Source: Phycisphaerales bacterium
GTDB lineage: Bacteria; Planctomycetota; Phycisphaerae; Phycisphaerales; UBA1924
Direction: 5' to 3'
DNA: 17,602 bases
Assembly (NCBI GenBank): GCA_026982035.1
Contig: JALSHW010000191.1
Span: 1-17,602 of the forward strand
Shown: one piece after another, positions 1 through 7,512 of the stretch
Position numbering within the stretch: the stretch's first letter is position 1
Layout: each line of letters opens with the position of its first letter
Program-made: the position numbers and the translations under genes
Notes under the pieces: generated by a model
What the model was told of the DNA's origin: nothing
Databases searched by the model: none
Seen by the model: only the letters and a program-made list of their open reading frames with translations

Positions 1-624
1 TTCCGCTTGGGAGAGAAACATGAGTTTGCGGGTGAAGAAGTATCGGAAGTTGATGAGTTTTTCGTCGCCTGCGATGACGGTGTTTGCGCTGGTTTCAAAG
101 GGCAGTCGGATGGCGACGCCGAAGCTTGATTCTCGTCCTGGGCCTTCGTGTCCTGCTTTCATGATGCCGTCGCCGGCGCCGGTGATGGCCATCCATCCGG
201 CTTGGGCCATGAGTTTGGAGAACTCGACGGCGGCGAGGTAGTCTGGGTGGTCTTCGGGGGTTCTTGCACTTCCGAAGATGGTGACTTTGTGGGGTTCTGG
301 GTATTGGCCGAAGACGCGGTAGGCGTAGCGAAGTTCTTTCATGGTTGCGGTCATGAGTTTGAGTTCGCCGGTGTCGCGGCCATCGGGGAGGAGTTTGAGC
401 CCGGCGGTGATGAGTTCGCGGACGAGTTTGGCGTCGTAGTCACTTGCGCCGACGGCGACTTGGTCGATGAGATCGATGATGCTTTCTTGGATTTCACCAT
501 CATCGGCCCTGCGGACGGCTTGGGGTTCTGGTGGGGCGGCTTGCTCGCTTTTGGGTTGGGTGCTTGAAGGAGGGTCGAGTTCGACCCGGTTGTGTTCTGG
601 AGTACGGTTTGGTTTTGATTTCAT
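1..624 (-). CDS. LOG-family protein (lysine-decarboxylase-like Rossmann fold), 3' end missing
   Basis: The 208 visible residues begin at an ATG at 624 and stay open to the left edge, so the C-terminal part lies outside. A polar, Pro/Gln-rich stretch of about 35 residues and a helical segment (about 45-95) precede the Rossmann core. The core begins with VTIFGSART, followed by the helix of ...YLAAVEFSKLMAQAGW and the glycine-rich turn TGAGDGIMKAGHEG, as in the LOG / TIGR00730 family. Known members cleave nucleoside 5'-monophosphates (cytokinin-activating phosphoribohydrolase) or are of unknown role. The diagnostic PGGxGTxxE motif would lie beyond position 1, so catalytic competence cannot be judged. 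The gene follows the AsmA-like gene on the same strand after 75 bases and may be cotranscribed. No clear Shine-Dalgarno precedes the ATG. Family assignment is firm; substrate is unknown. Confidence 0.85.
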   Translation of the reverse strand, partial: MKSKPNRTPEHNRVELDPPSSTQPKSEQAAPPEPQAVRRADDGEIQESIIDLIDQVAVGASDYDAKLVRELITAGLKLLPDGRDTGELKLMTATMKELRYAYRVFGQYPEPHKVTIFGSARTPEDHPDYLAAVEFSKLMAQAGWMAITGAGDGIMKAGHEGPGRESSFGVAIRLPFETSANTVIAGDEKLINFRYFFTRKLMFLSQAE

Positions 625-647
625 GCTTCGTTGTCTTTCGTTTTTGT

Positions 648-673
648 GAGTCGCCCGATGCGGCTCGGTTTTT
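648..673 (+). terminator. Hairpin plus T-tract between AsmA-like and LOG genes, reading rightward
   Basis: GAGTCGC (648-654) and GCGGCTC (660-666) form a 7-bp stem (one G-U pair in the plus-strand transcript) with a 5-base loop, followed by GGTTTTT. It looks like an intrinsic terminator for rightward transcription, yet both flanking genes are read leftward. In the leftward transcript the stem has a C-A mismatch and no following U-tract, so it should not stop the sense mRNA. It might limit antisense transcription into the AsmA-like gene, or be incidental. Confidence 0.35.
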
Positions 674-699
674 ACTGTTTGTAAATTGTTGTTGTTTGT

Positions 700-3600
700 T
701 TAGTCGTCCTGTGTGTCGGCGTTGGCCGAGGGTTCCGAAGGGGTTTGATCAACGGTTGGATCGCCTTTGGTTGGCTTGATGATCCGGTCGTTCTGTTTGA
801 GCCGAAGCCGACCCGAACCGACTCGTGTGCGGTTTTCGACCTCTCTGAGCCGGCGTTGTTGTTCGGTTTCTCGTGAACCGAGCATGGCATCGAGGAGCCG
901 GCGAGTCGTCCCGAACTGTTCGGGCAGGTAGGTTATCGACCCTGGCATCCCGGTGACCCGAATGGTAATCAACTCGTCTCGGATTCCTTCAAACAGATTC
1001 GAAAGAATCGGAATCGGAGCGATTGATCGTGATCGGAAGCGTAGATCAATATCTCGTGAAATCCAGTCCATGGTGCCATAACCGAGAAGTTCAATGGCCT
1101 GCGATGATGCGCTGAGGCGTTCAAAGGACACGGTGGGGCCATCAATATACAGTTCGGCCTCAGCAAGATTCAGCCGTGAACCCGTTGGCAGTTTGAGATT
1201 GCTCGCTTCGATCAGGTTGATGAGCCCGGGAAGAGCCACGATCGAGCCGCCTGAGACACGCACAAATCCGCGTCCAACGCGTTCATTTGGAACACCAATG
1301 GGCCCGGTCAATGCCAAATCAGCATTCATAATGCCCCGTGAAACATCGGTGTCCACATTCCACGCCGACCGCACGGTCGAAGACCCAGGCACCGGCGGAC
1401 CTTGGAGCCCTTCAATGGGGAGAAAGAGGTCATCAAAGATTGGAGCGGCCCGAACGCCCGATGTTCTGATTTCGGTGGCGTACATCAGTCGTTGGTTTTG
1501 ATCCGGTCGGATTTGGGCGTTGCCTGAGATCATTCCGCCGTGCATCCCGGCGTTGAGTTCTGGAACCAGCACCACTCCGGGATTGTCTGGGTCATTGATG
1601 ACTGTTGCCTGGGCGTTGTGGACACGGAGCAATCCAGCGCGGAGGCGGGATGCTTGTAAATCCAATCGGTATTGGATTCTTGGTAAACCGCCTTGGGTTT
1701 GGGATTCTTCTGAGATGACTGCAAAATCGACTTGGCCGTCGAGTTCGGTGATTGGAACGCCAACGATCGCGCTGACATCCAGGACTGTTGCTGAGCCGTC
1801 GATGGCGTAGGTGGTGCCTTGGGCACCGAGACGATTGGCAACGATGTGGAGACGATCGAGTTGAATATCTTGCCCGGTTTTGACTTGGAGTTGATCGACG
1901 ACATTGCTGAGGGTGTCTGGGAGGATGACGCGCATTGGGCCATTGAGGACATCGCCTTGAGCACCAATGTTCAGATCGATCCATGCTCCTTGTCCGGGGG
2001 TGACGCTCCATCGACCATCGACGGAGAGTTCGTAGTCTTGGTTGGTGGCTGTGATTTGATCAAAGTATCCATCGAGTCCATCGAAGCGGATTGAGCCGGT
2101 GATTTGGTCGCGTTCAAACTCAAGGGTGTCGCCGTTGCGTTGCATGCTCAGGGTGCGTGGGATCATGGAGCCGTCGATCTCGACAGAAGGCAGGGCCAGG
2201 TAACCCGACGGGGCTTTGGAAAAACGAGCACCGTCGATGGGGGTGATGTCGATCAAGAGTTCAAACTCGCCACCGAGTCCGTAGTGGTCAAAAAATCCGC
2301 GGGCGCCTTGGCCGCTGCCTGAGCCCATGCGATCGACGATTGCTCTGACACCTGGGGAGCTGAGTTGGCCTTTGTCCATTGACAGGCGGAGGGAGGGTTC
2401 ATCTTTGAGTTCGAGGAGTTGTCCGCCGCGTGCCAATCGCATCGAACCTTCGAGGGCGAGTTGTCCCATGGGTTCGTTGTCGATGCTGATGGGGATGCTG
2501 AATCCTCGGCTTTGGATTTTTGGTTTGGTGCCCAGATCGAGCGAAATCGGGCCGATCGAAGAACCGAGGTGGTATCGGTGGGTTTCAAAGGAGAATCCGA
2601 GTGTGTCGATGTGGTTGATTTGGAGGTGGGTGTTGAGGTTGCTTCCGACTCGGCCTCGGAGTGTGGCTTGTAGGTCCAAGACGCCGTCGGGTGTGTAGTT
2701 TTGTCTCCACTGGGCGACGCGCTGGGCAAAGTTTGGGGAGAGGACGGCAATAGCGTGTTCTAGGGGCACTGCCAGATCGAGCCCGTCGGCTCGGACGCGG
2801 GTGTAGATTTCTGGTCCTGATGCTGGTGGGCCTGCTTCAAAGGGGAGTAGGCCATCGACGCGTTTGACATTGCCGAACTTGGGTTGGCGTGGGAGGGTCA
2901 GTTGGGTCATGAGTTGGATTGGAGTCGGGGCGATGGGTTGGGAGGGGGATTCCATCATGCCGTTGAGATCGACGACAATCAGTGTGTCGGTGACGAAGAT
3001 GGTGCCGGTCATGTCGGTGAGTTGAACCGAATCGAGTCCCAGGTCCGAGGCGGATGATGAGGGCTGTCCTTGGAGTACCTGGAGCCCCATGGTCAATGGG
3101 TGTGCGGATCCTGAGAGGATGCCCGCTTCGACTTCGTAGGTGATTTGTCCATCTGGTCCCGGCCCGATTTTGGCGTCGGCCTCGACGATTCCTTGCATGC
3201 GGAGACGGTCGAGGATTCTTCGGAGGGTGATCTCGCTGGGGTCTGTTGGTTGTGGGTCGTAGTAGCCGGGGATGGCGGCGATGAGCCGGTCATCAATGGG
3301 GATTTGTCGCGCTTTGATATCGACATAGGGTTGGGGGTCGCTGAAACCTTCGCGTGGTTCAAAGGTTGCCTTGACCTGTGCCCAGCCGCCATTGAGACCG
3401 TCGTAGCGTCCGCCGCTGAGGTAGACTGAGCCATCGGTGATGTTGATCGTCACATCGCGCGCGACGATTGGGAGGGGGAACTGCTTGGGCACAATCCCGG
3501 CTTTGGGGATTTGTGCTTGGATGTCGGTGGTCCAGCGGTCGTCCTCGGAGCGTTCTGGGTGTCGGCGGAGGGTCACTTCGACGGCCAGGAGCCCGCCAAA

Positions 3601-5322
3601 GTCAAACTCTGGAACACGGAGGGTTGCGTTCATTGCAGCGAGTTGCCCGGAAAGCGAAGCACGCTCAGATTCTGATGCATCACTTGAAAGCGAAGCAATG
3701 GTCTGAACCAACTCGTCGCGTTGCTCGATCAGTTCATGACGACGATCGGCACTTAATAAGTATCCAGATTCCAGCAAGTTGTCGTACTTTTTCTGAGAGA
3801 ACAAAGTGTCAACCAGATCACGCTGGTCGTCGTCCATTGCGTTGAGCAAATATGAATCAATGGGGAGCTCTTGGACGCCGATGATGATTTCGACGACGGA
3901 TTGTGAACCGATTCCTTTGAACTGTCCGTTGGCTTGGAGCGTGGCCCCGGTGGGGCCGGTGCCGGTGATGCCTTGGATTTGAACACCATCTGGAGTAAAA
4001 GAAACGACCCCAGCGATGTTCTCAAATGGATATTTGAACTTCTCGTACCGTGCTGAACCATTGGAAACGATCGCTTTGCCAGACACCAAAATCGGTGCAT
4101 CGGCGTTGTCATCAGAGCTTCGGCTTAGATTGATCGTTGCGTCAATATCGGCCTGGAGATCGAGAAACCGGTCGAGTTTGCTGGTGACTCGATCTGGCAA
4201 GAACCGAAGCGGGCGGAATCCTTCTTCGATTCGGAACTTGGTTTGCAAATCGCAGGTAAATGGGCTCGACTCGGTATATCCCTGGTAATCGAGGACAACA
4301 TTGTAGAGCAGATCGTCGATGTCGCCTTCGAGTTCGGCGCGCATCCCGCCGTTGCCGAAACTGATGGTGCCTTTGGTTGATCGCATCCGCAGGAATTTTT
4401 CAGGGCCTGCAAACTCAGCAGGCGGAATGAACGGCAAACTGACATCCACACCATCGAGGGTGAGGGTGACCTTTGGTTGCCCATTGGTATCGATGCTGAA
4501 TCGGGTGGGGGCGAGTTGGCCGCTCAGGGCGAGTGATTCGTAGGTTTTACGGGCACGCGATGGGACGATGCGGGCGGGCCAATCTTCGAGCAAGAGTCCG
4601 GTGAGTGTGCCGTCGAGCCCGACCTCGGAGATGGTGCCTTTGATCACAAAGTCTCCACGGGTGTCGAGTTGTCCAGAGGAGAGTGTTGGATTGGTGGAAG
4701 TTGCCAGGAAGTTGAATCGGGCGATGCCATTGGTGTCGGGCTTGGCGAGTGATCCGACGACGGAGAGTTCTTTGAGTTTGGTGTATGTGGTGCCATCGTG
4801 TTCACCGATTTCGATGATGCCGTTGTTGATGGTGATGGCTGGGGTTGTTGCGCCGCCTCCGCCGGACTGTTGGAGGGTGAGCGATTGGAGATTGACGACG
4901 CCGGTTTGGATGTCTTGGCTGACGCGGAGCCGGGGATGTTCGATGAGTACGCCGGTGATGGCCTTTGGGCCTGAGAGGATTGATCCCCATTTGATGGAGA
5001 TGGTGGCTTTGTCGAGTCGAATGATTTCGCCGCCGAGTCCGTTGATGTCCGGGGCTCGGAGGACGGCGTCGTGGAGTTCGATCTGGGTGCTGGCCGTCAG
5101 GACGACGGTGCCTTGGGTGATCTGGAGCCCGGTTTCGCGTTCGATGATGGGGAGGATGAACCCGGTCAATGAGCCGGTGCTTGCCAGGATCAGCAGCCCG
5201 GTGATGAAGACACAGAGAATCCCAACCAACCACAGAAGCCAACGGCGACGCTTTTTGGGCTTTGGAGTCTTGTCAGAAGACAGGGTTGGGGTTGGAATCG
5301 GACTGGGAGGGGGTTCGGTCAT
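700..5322 (-). CDS. Very large AsmA-like (YhdP/TamB superfamily style) envelope protein
   Basis: This 1540-residue protein has a Pro-rich, then Lys/Arg-rich N-terminus (KPKKRRR at 21-27) and one membrane segment (about 28-48), which would place the rest in the periplasm. Immediately after it comes the AsmA-type start ...IIERETGLQITQGTVVL. A long beta-rich body of repeated 'gxaxl..' strands follows, and the end carries the AsmA C-terminal pattern (GGSIVALPGLINLIEASNL, then YGTMDWISRDIDLRFRSRS, then DELITIRVTGMPGSITYLP). Known family members form grooved beta rods between inner and outer membranes and take part in phospholipid transport or outer-membrane assembly; that role is inferred here from the family. 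A charged helical segment at about 496-566 interrupts the beta body. The last 60 residues are polar and probably disordered. The start at 5322 is chosen because the membrane anchor follows directly. radA is divergent. Confidence 0.85.
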   Translation of the reverse strand: MTEPPPSPIPTPTLSSDKTPKPKKRRRWLLWLVGILCVFITGLLILASTGSLTGFILPIIERETGLQITQGTVVLTASTQIELHDAVLRAPDINGLGGEIIRLDKATISIKWGSILSGPKAITGVLIEHPRLRVSQDIQTGVVNLQSLTLQQSGGGGATTPAITINNGIIEIGEHDGTTYTKLKELSVVGSLAKPDTNGIARFNFLATSTNPTLSSGQLDTRGDFVIKGTISEVGLDGTLTGLLLEDWPARIVPSRARKTYESLALSGQLAPTRFSIDTNGQPKVTLTLDGVDVSLPFIPPAEFAGPEKFLRMRSTKGTISFGNGGMRAELEGDIDDLLYNVVLDYQGYTESSPFTCDLQTKFRIEEGFRPLRFLPDRVTSKLDRFLDLQADIDATINLSRSSDDNADAPILVSGKAIVSNGSARYEKFKYPFENIAGVVSFTPDGVQIQGITGTGPTGATLQANGQFKGIGSQSVVEIIIGVQELPIDSYLLNAMDDDQRDLVDTLFSQKKYDNLLESGYLLSADRRHELIEQRDELVQTIASLSSDASESERASLSGQLAAMNATLRVPEFDFGGLLAVEVTLRRHPERSEDDRWTTDIQAQIPKAGIVPKQFPLPIVARDVTINITDGSVYLSGGRYDGLNGGWAQVKATFEPREGFSDPQPYVDIKARQIPIDDRLIAAIPGYYDPQPTDPSEITLRRILDRLRMQGIVEADAKIGPGPDGQITYEVEAGILSGSAHPLTMGLQVLQGQPSSSASDLGLDSVQLTDMTGTIFVTDTLIVVDLNGMMESPSQPIAPTPIQLMTQLTLPRQPKFGNVKRVDGLLPFEAGPPASGPEIYTRVRADGLDLAVPLEHAIAVLSPNFAQRVAQWRQNYTPDGVLDLQATLRGRVGSNLNTHLQINHIDTLGFSFETHRYHLGSSIGPISLDLGTKPKIQSRGFSIPISIDNEPMGQLALEGSMRLARGGQLLELKDEPSLRLSMDKGQLSSPGVRAIVDRMGSGSGQGARGFFDHYGLGGEFELLIDITPIDGARFSKAPSGYLALPSVEIDGSMIPRTLSMQRNGDTLEFERDQITGSIRFDGLDGYFDQITATNQDYELSVDGRWSVTPGQGAWIDLNIGAQGDVLNGPMRVILPDTLSNVVDQLQVKTGQDIQLDRLHIVANRLGAQGTTYAIDGSATVLDVSAIVGVPITELDGQVDFAVISEESQTQGGLPRIQYRLDLQASRLRAGLLRVHNAQATVINDPDNPGVVLVPELNAGMHGGMISGNAQIRPDQNQRLMYATEIRTSGVRAAPIFDDLFLPIEGLQGPPVPGSSTVRSAWNVDTDVSRGIMNADLALTGPIGVPNERVGRGFVRVSGGSIVALPGLINLIEASNLKLPTGSRLNLAEAELYIDGPTVSFERLSASSQAIELLGYGTMDWISRDIDLRFRSRSIAPIPILSNLFEGIRDELITIRVTGMPGSITYLPEQFGTTRRLLDAMLGSRETEQQRRLREVENRTRVGSGRLRLKQNDRIIKPTKGDPTVDQTPSEPSANADTQDD

Positions 5323-5387
5323 CGGCTATCTATAGTCTACGCACGCCGCACACCGAACAGACCCCGTTCTTTCGGCTTTGGGACGGC

Positions 5388-5393
5388 TATGAT
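5388..5393 (+). promoter_or_regulatory. Putative radA -10 element (TATGAT), possible leaderless start
   Basis: TATGAT matches the TATAAT consensus at five of six positions and ends 7 bases before the ATG at 5401. A transcript from it would start at or next to that ATG. No good -35 hexamer is visible 16-18 bases upstream. The alternative in-frame ATG at 5389 lies inside this hexamer, so if the promoter is real translation must begin at 5401. On the other strand the AsmA-like ATG (5322) is preceded 6 bases upstream by TATAGA (5334-5329), a weaker match. Confidence 0.4.
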
Positions 5394-5400
5394 TGGCCCC

Positions 5401-6858
5401 ATGAGCAAAACACGCACCATCTTCGTCTGCACCAACTGCGGCTCAACCCACAACTCATGGATGGGCAAATGCTCCGACTGTGGCACATGGGACTCGCTCG
5501 AGGAATCCCAGTTCGACAAATCGGCGAGCGCCGATCCGCATCGGGGGAGTTCATGGGTCGAAACCAAGGGTGGCACCGATACGCCGATGGCCACCTCGAT
5601 CACCGAGATCATGTCGTCGGCTGGGCCGATCCATCGATTACCAACGGGGATTACGGAGTTGGATCGCGTGCTTGGCGGGACTGAGGCCGATGAGTGTCGG
5701 GGGTTGGTGCCGGGGTCGGTGGTGTTGGTTGGTGGGGAGCCGGGGATTGGGAAATCGACGCTACTGTTGCAGGCGGCGGGGGCGTGGGCGTCGCCGATCA
5801 ATATGGATGCCATGAACACCCAGCAAGCGGACTGGACGAGCAAGGTGCTGTATGTGTCGAGCGAAGAGTCGGCCCAACAGATTCAGTTGCGGGCGGATCG
5901 TTTGGGCGTGGCCGATGCGGATGGGTTGTTTGTGCTGGCTGATACGAATCTGGCGCGGATTCTTGAGCAGGCGCGGAAGATCAAGCCGGATGTGTGTGTG
6001 ATTGATTCGGTCCAGATGATTTATAAGGCCGATTTAGAAGCCGCACCCGGATCGGTGACGCAGTTGCGTCGATGCTGCTCAGAACTCGTCTACTTTGCCA
6101 AGGCCACTGGGATTTCGATTGTGTTGGTTGGGCATGTGACCAAGGAGGGGACGCTGGCGGGGCCTCGGATGCTTGAGCATATGGTTGATGCGGTGCTGTA
6201 TTTTGAGGGGGATCGGTACCACAGTGCCCGAATCGTCCGAGCGATCAAGAACCGATTTGGGACGACCCTTGAACTGGGCATCTTTGAAATGACCGGGCAA
6301 GGTTTGCAACAACTCCCCGGCGGGATGTCCGTCGCGGCGATCCAAGGCGGCGATGAACGACGACCCGGAGCGGTCGTCTGCCCGGCCATGCACGGGTCGC
6401 GTTGCGTCTGCGTTGAAATCCAAGCATTGACGGCGACTGGATTCGTTGGCAGCGCCAAGCGGAAATCTTCGGGGCTTGATTCGAGCCGGCTGGCGATGTT
6501 GATTGCGGTCTTGGAACAACACGGCGGGCTGCGGCTGGCGGACCGTGATGTGTTTACTTCGGTGGTTGGTGGATTGAAGATTATTGAGCCGGCGAGTGAT
6601 CTTGCGCTGGCTCTGGCGATTGCCGGGGCCCATTACAAACGCTCACTCCCCCCCACCACAATTGCCATTGGTGAAGTGGGGCTCGGTGGAGAACTTCGAT
6701 CGGCCACCCAACTCGAACAACGCCTCGGCGAATCGGCCCGATTGGGCTATACCCACGCGATTGTCCCGGCTTCGGGATCTGCGAAACTGGCGAGGATTAA
6801 AGGGATGGAACTGATCCCGGTGAAGAATGTGTCGCAGGCGATTGAGCGATTGATGTAG
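5401..6858 (+). CDS. radA: DNA repair/recombination ATPase RadA (Sms)
   Basis: RadA is a hexameric DnaB-like motor that promotes branch migration of recombination intermediates with RecA. The 485-residue product has the full RadA order. A four-cysteine zinc finger comes first (C10, C13, C24, C27, in CTNCG...GKCSDCGTW). The RecA-like core follows, with Walker A GGEPGIGKST at 111-120, the stretch VCVIDSVQM as Walker B, and the RadA signature KNRFG at 283-287. The Lon-protease-like C-terminal domain ends the protein (...GVGEVGLGGELR-like segment, here AIGEVGLGGELRSATQLEQR). Length is normal (about 450-480). An in-frame ATG four codons upstream (5389) would add MIGP, but MSKTRT is the usual kind of start and the upstream ATG overlaps a possible -10 box. 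No Shine-Dalgarno is seen. Third-position base choice switches sharply inside the gene (see findings). Confidence 0.97.
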   Translation: MSKTRTIFVCTNCGSTHNSWMGKCSDCGTWDSLEESQFDKSASADPHRGSSWVETKGGTDTPMATSITEIMSSAGPIHRLPTGITELDRVLGGTEADECRGLVPGSVVLVGGEPGIGKSTLLLQAAGAWASPINMDAMNTQQADWTSKVLYVSSEESAQQIQLRADRLGVADADGLFVLADTNLARILEQARKIKPDVCVIDSVQMIYKADLEAAPGSVTQLRRCCSELVYFAKATGISIVLVGHVTKEGTLAGPRMLEHMVDAVLYFEGDRYHSARIVRAIKNRFGTTLELGIFEMTGQGLQQLPGGMSVAAIQGGDERRPGAVVCPAMHGSRCVCVEIQALTATGFVGSAKRKSSGLDSSRLAMLIAVLEQHGGLRLADRDVFTSVVGGLKIIEPASDLALALAIAGAHYKRSLPPTTIAIGEVGLGGELRSATQLEQRLGESARLGYTHAIVPASGSAKLARIKGMELIPVKNVSQAIERLM

Positions 6859-6867
6859 CACAAAAAC

Positions 6868-6952
6868 CCGTGGCACAGGCGTCCCGCCTGTGATGACTTT
6901 TTATACTGACGATATGAGAAAAAAGAACACAGGCGGGACGCCTGTGCCACGG
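6868..6952. repeat. REPIN-like element: two inverted REP palindromes between radA and the thioesterase gene
   Basis: Two arms, 6868-6892 and 6928-6952, are exact reverse complements over 25 bases and are separated by 35 AT-rich bases. Each arm contains its own near-perfect palindrome, CACAGGCG-TCC-CGCCTGTG (6874-6892, and its complement at 6928-6946), so each could fold alone or pair with the other. That is the architecture of a REP doublet (REPIN/BIME). It occupies nearly all of the 98-base gap between two convergent stop codons (6858 and 6957), a typical REP location, and could act as a bidirectional transcript end or 3' stabiliser. From memory, very similar palindromes are abundant in planctomycete and verrucomicrobial genomes. 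Small open frames running through it are spurious. Confidence 0.85.
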
Positions 6953-6956
6953 CGAC

Positions 6957-7382
6957 TTACCCAACCAACCAATCCGGCAGTGCCTTGGGTCGGCCATCGG
7001 GTCCTACGCACGCCAGTTCTGTCGTGGCGATGGCGCAGATTTGCTCGGGCTTCTCGCCGTTGCGTTCGACCAGTACGATCTCGTAGGAATGGTGCAGTTT
7101 GACCTTGCTGGTCTTGTCCACCTTTGTGCGGATTTCGACGACATCGTCGTACCTGAGCGGGCGGCGGTATTTGACTTCGACTTTCGTCACCACCAGAAAC
7201 ACACCTTGGGCTTCGAGGGCGGCGTAGCTCTTGCCGATTTCGCGGAGGAGTTCGGTTCGGCCCATTTCCATCCAAGGCAAATAACTCGAATGATGCACCA
7301 CACCCATTGGGTCGCACTCGACATAGCGGACTTGGAGTTGGTGGGTGCCTGATTTGGGAGGGGTTGGGGGAAAATTGGGCAT
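6957..7382 (-). CDS. Acyl-CoA thioesterase, YbgC / 4-hydroxybenzoyl-CoA thioesterase hotdog family
   Basis: The 141-residue product is a single hotdog domain. VRYVECDPMGVVHHSSYLPW (18-37) matches the YbgC signature: an aspartate (D24) as catalytic residue, then GVVxHxxY and the long hotdog helix ending in the MGRTELLREIG segment. Later strands VTKVEVKYRRPLRYDDVVEI and LHHSYEIVL are also typical. Family members hydrolyse acyl-CoA or acyl-ACP thioesters in the cytoplasm; some belong to the Tol-Pal region, but no tol or pal genes are in view here, so the substrate is open. The start at 7382 (MPNFPPTP) gives the family length; an upstream in-frame ATG (7418) lies inside the hairpin repeat and is rejected. 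No Shine-Dalgarno, but TACCAT lies 5 bases upstream of the ATG. Confidence 0.9.
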   Translation of the reverse strand: MPNFPPTPPKSGTHQLQVRYVECDPMGVVHHSSYLPWMEMGRTELLREIGKSYAALEAQGVFLVVTKVEVKYRRPLRYDDVVEIRTKVDKTSKVKLHHSYEIVLVERNGEKPEQICAIATTELACVGPDGRPKALPDWLVG

Positions 7383-7387
7383 AGGGG

Positions 7388-7393
7388 ATGGTA
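7388..7393 (-). promoter_or_regulatory. Putative -10 element of the thioesterase gene (TACCAT)
   Basis: TACCAT, read leftward, ends 5 bases before the ATG at 7382 and overlaps the outer end of the long hairpin. It is the mirror counterpart of TATCAT at the trmB end: both are preceded by GCTGCTC and followed by a CCCC-containing spacer and the start codon. The likely result is a leaderless mRNA. No convincing -35 is visible. Confidence 0.3.
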
Positions 7394-7502
7394 GAGCAGC
7401 AAAGTGATAAATCAGCAAAGCAGCAAATGAAGATAAGAAAACACAATGGGTGTTTCTCTTTCTTCATTTGCTGCTTTGCTGTTCTGCTGATTTGCTGCTC
7501 TA
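7392..7502. repeat. Long imperfect inverted repeat filling the divergent thioesterase-trmB intergenic region
   Basis: Arms 7392-7444 and 7450-7502 (53 bases each) face each other around a 5-base loop and pair in strict register (positions sum to 14894). The core 7413-7433 / 7461-7481 is a perfect 21-bp stem, the outer 7392-7403 / 7491-7502 a perfect 12-bp stem, and the innermost six bases (7439-7444 / 7450-7455) also pair; between these are mismatched patches. The left arm carries three copies of CAGCAAA (7397, 7413, 7421), and the right arm carries the complementary units. It covers 111 of the 130 bases between the two start codons. It could be a mobile miniature hairpin element, a duplicated divergent promoter, or a cruciform/attenuator. 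It codes for nothing convincing. Confidence 0.85.
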
Positions 7503-7506
7503 TCAT
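7501..7506 (+). promoter_or_regulatory. Putative trmB -10 element (TATCAT)
   Basis: TATCAT matches TATAAT at five of six positions and ends 6 bases before the trmB ATG at 7513. The stretch TATCATTGCCCCATG closely resembles TATGATTGGCCCCATG at radA. Its first bases are the outer end of the long hairpin. No strong -35 is seen at 16-18 bases. A leaderless transcript is inferred. Confidence 0.4.
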
Positions 7507-7512
7507 TGCCCC

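Noticed and set aside
148..567. Open reading frame of 139 codons on the plus strand at the left edge
   Set aside because: It is antisense to the LOG-family gene, whose minus-strand translation shows clear family motifs; the plus-strand product is low-complexity and unlike any family I recognise.
4568..5335. Open frame of 255 codons antisense to the start of the AsmA-like gene
   Set aside because: A Ser/Pro/Met-rich product with no domain; the opposite frame has a membrane anchor and AsmA features. Long antisense frames are expected at this GC content.
7397..7427. CAGCAAA units as a possible CRISPR or tandem repeat
   Set aside because: Units are only 7 bases, with irregular spacing of 1-9 bases and no spacers of CRISPR size.
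6901..7506. Minus-strand frame of 201 codons and a similar plus-strand frame at 7388-7612, both starting with EQQ...KQQMK and continuing ICCFA
   Set aside because: Their similarity comes from the inverted repeat at 7392-7502 being read from both sides; the rest is out of frame with the thioesterase and trmB.
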